Assembly: GCA_033720735.1 (NCBI GenBank)
Contig: JAWWBX010000277.1
Location: 1-6,037 of the forward strand
Source: B8-G4 sp033720735
GTDB lineage: Bacteria; Bacteroidota; Bacteroidia; Chitinophagales; Saprospiraceae
Length of the DNA stretch: 6,037 bases
Reading direction: 5' to 3'
Made by a program: the position numbers and the translations under genes. Of this stretch, positions 5,028 through 6,037 are shown in pieces; the stretch's first letter is position 1; every line of letters starts with the position of its first letter. Below the pieces are notes generated by a model. The model had not been told where the DNA came from. It did not search any database and worked only from the letters and a program-made list of their open reading frames with translations.

Positions 5028-6037
5028 TGCATACGATGCGATCATCATCGGTGGTGGGCACAACGGACTGGTGTGTGCCGCCTACCTGGCCAAAGCCGGC
5101 AGGCGTGTGCTGGTTTTGGAACGCAGACATGTACTGGGTGGCGCGGCGGTCTCCGAAGAGCTCTATCCCGGCTTCACCTTCTCTGTGGCCTCCTATGTCG
5201 TGAGCCTGTTCAGGCCGCATATCATCCGCGAACTGGAGCTGGCGCAGCACGGGTACGAGGTGATTCCCTTGGACTGCACCTTTACGCCTTCCCACGAAGA
5301 CCAGGGTCTTGCGCGCTGGGGGGACTGGGACAAGACGCGCCAGGAAGTGTCGCGCATCAGCCGTTACGATGCAGAGATCTACCCGGAGTTTGCGAGGACG
5401 ATGACGCTCATTTCCCGATTCACCAAGGAAGTCATTGACTATCCGGCACCGGACATCACCTCCTGGCATCCGCGGCGGCTGCAGGCAATATGGCGACTGG
5501 GCAAAGCACTGCGTGCCCTGGGGCCGGAGATGATGCACCTCAATACCAAACTCCTCACCATGAGTGCAGTGGACTTTCTGCATATGTGGTTCAAGCACGA
5601 GCGCCTGGTGGCCCCGATGAGTATCAGTGGGATCATCGGCACGTTTCAGGGAGTACGGTCACCAGGGACGGCTTACGTCCTCCTGCATCACTATATGGGT
5701 GAACTTGACGGGGTTTTCCGGTCATGGGGTTTCTCGAAAGGCGGTACAGGCGGCGTGAGTATGGCGATTGCCAGGGCGGCCCGTCACTACGGAGCCGAAA
5801 TCCGCACAGAATCACCGGTCACCAGGATCATGACCAAACAGGGACGGACGCACGGTGTCGTCTTGGAAAACGGGGATACTTACGAGGCGCCAACAGTGGT
5901 CTCCAACGCCGATCCGCGCGTCACGACGCGGTTGGTAGGGGAGGAGCATCTGCCGGAATCATACGTGACAGGCATCAGGCGGTTCAAGTTCAGGGGGAGT
6001 TCAGGCAAGGTCAACCTCGCGCTTGACCGGCTGCCCA
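5020..6037 (+). CDS. PYROXD2/phytoene-desaturase-like FAD oxidoreductase, 3' end missing
   Basis: This encodes 339 residues in frame, running off the right edge; family members are usually about 500-550 residues. It begins with a beta strand and a dinucleotide-binding loop Gly11-Gly-Gly-His-Asn-Gly16, then Glu34 at the end of the second strand, which would bind the FAD ribose, and Gly40-Gly-Ala. These are the hallmarks of the amine-oxidase/CrtI-type FAD fold. The His-Asn in the loop, the Glu-Arg-Arg-His-x-Leu-Gly-Gly-Ala stretch, a Trp-Gly-Asp-x-Asp-x-Thr segment (about 100-106), Lys-Gly-Gly-Thr-Gly-Gly-Val (240-246) and Ser-Asn-Ala-Asp-Pro (295-299) point to the PYROXD2 subgroup rather than a carotenoid enzyme. 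The substrate is unknown; oxidation of an amine or alkyl intermediate is inferred from context. The start at 5020 is fixed by the FAD strand beginning almost at once, and it overlaps the GcvT-like gene by 8 bp, implying translational coupling. Confidence 0.9.
   Translation, partial: MASAYDAIIIGGGHNGLVCAAYLAKAGRRVLVLERRHVLGGAAVSEELYPGFTFSVASYVVSLFRPHIIRELELAQHGYEVIPLDCTFTPSHEDQGLARWGDWDKTRQEVSRISRYDAEIYPEFARTMTLISRFTKEVIDYPAPDITSWHPRRLQAIWRLGKALRALGPEMMHLNTKLLTMSAVDFLHMWFKHERLVAPMSISGIIGTFQGVRSPGTAYVLLHHYMGELDGVFRSWGFSKGGTGGVSMAIARAARHYGAEIRTESPVTRIMTKQGRTHGVVLENGDTYEAPTVVSNADPRVTTRLVGEEHLPESYVTGIRRFKFRGSSGKVNLALDRLP

Noticed and set aside
4927..5598. 223-residue minus-strand open frame across the GcvT/flavoprotein junction
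   Set aside because: It runs opposite two well-supported genes and shows no recognisable domain.
5020..6037. Carotenoid desaturase (crtI-type) assignment
   Set aside because: No carotenoid genes are present, and the His-Asn in the FAD loop and the downstream segments fit PYROXD2-like proteins better.

Overview
The window looks like chromosomal DNA from a free-living, probably aquatic or marine heterotrophic bacterium. I estimate by eye a mid-50s % GC content with dense coding. None of the six annotated starts has a recognisable Shine-Dalgarno sequence. That would fit the Bacteroidota/Rhodothermota/Balneolota side of the tree, where such motifs are rare, but this is an inference and the lineage is not settled. 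No mobile element, CRISPR array, rRNA or tRNA is visible.

Left part (1-1783). A secreted serine hydrolase of the class C beta-lactamase/esterase superfamily (141-1304) converges with a small membrane-anchored protein on the minus strand (1301-1690). Their stop codons overlap. A 93-bp spacer (1691-1783) then separates the minus-strand gene from a divergently transcribed GNAT acetyltransferase.

Right part (1784-6037). All genes here are on the plus strand: a GNAT N-acetyltransferase (1784-2299); a Rieske non-heme iron oxygenase alpha subunit whose bridging acidic residue is Glu, as in oxygenases that attack quaternary ammonium compounds (2323-3474); a 341-bp non-coding gap rich in inverted repeats; a stand-alone GcvT-like folate-binding protein (3816-5027); and a PYROXD2/phytoene-desaturase-like flavoprotein that overlaps it by 8 bp and runs off the window end (5020 onward).

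Taken together, the right part looks like a small catabolic locus for an N-methylated (or possibly O- or S-methylated) compound. The Rieske enzyme would oxidatively remove or cleave a methylated group, the GcvT-like protein would pass a one-carbon unit to tetrahydrofolate, and the flavoprotein would oxidise an amine or an alkyl intermediate. The individual families are well supported by motifs. The pathway, its substrate and the grouping are inference. The Rieske reductase partner and the rest of the flavoprotein are not in the window. The gap between the Rieske and GcvT genes holds nested inverted repeats, a perfect 10-bp palindrome, a plausible sigma70-type promoter and a possible leader stem-loop, so the two halves may be separately controlled.
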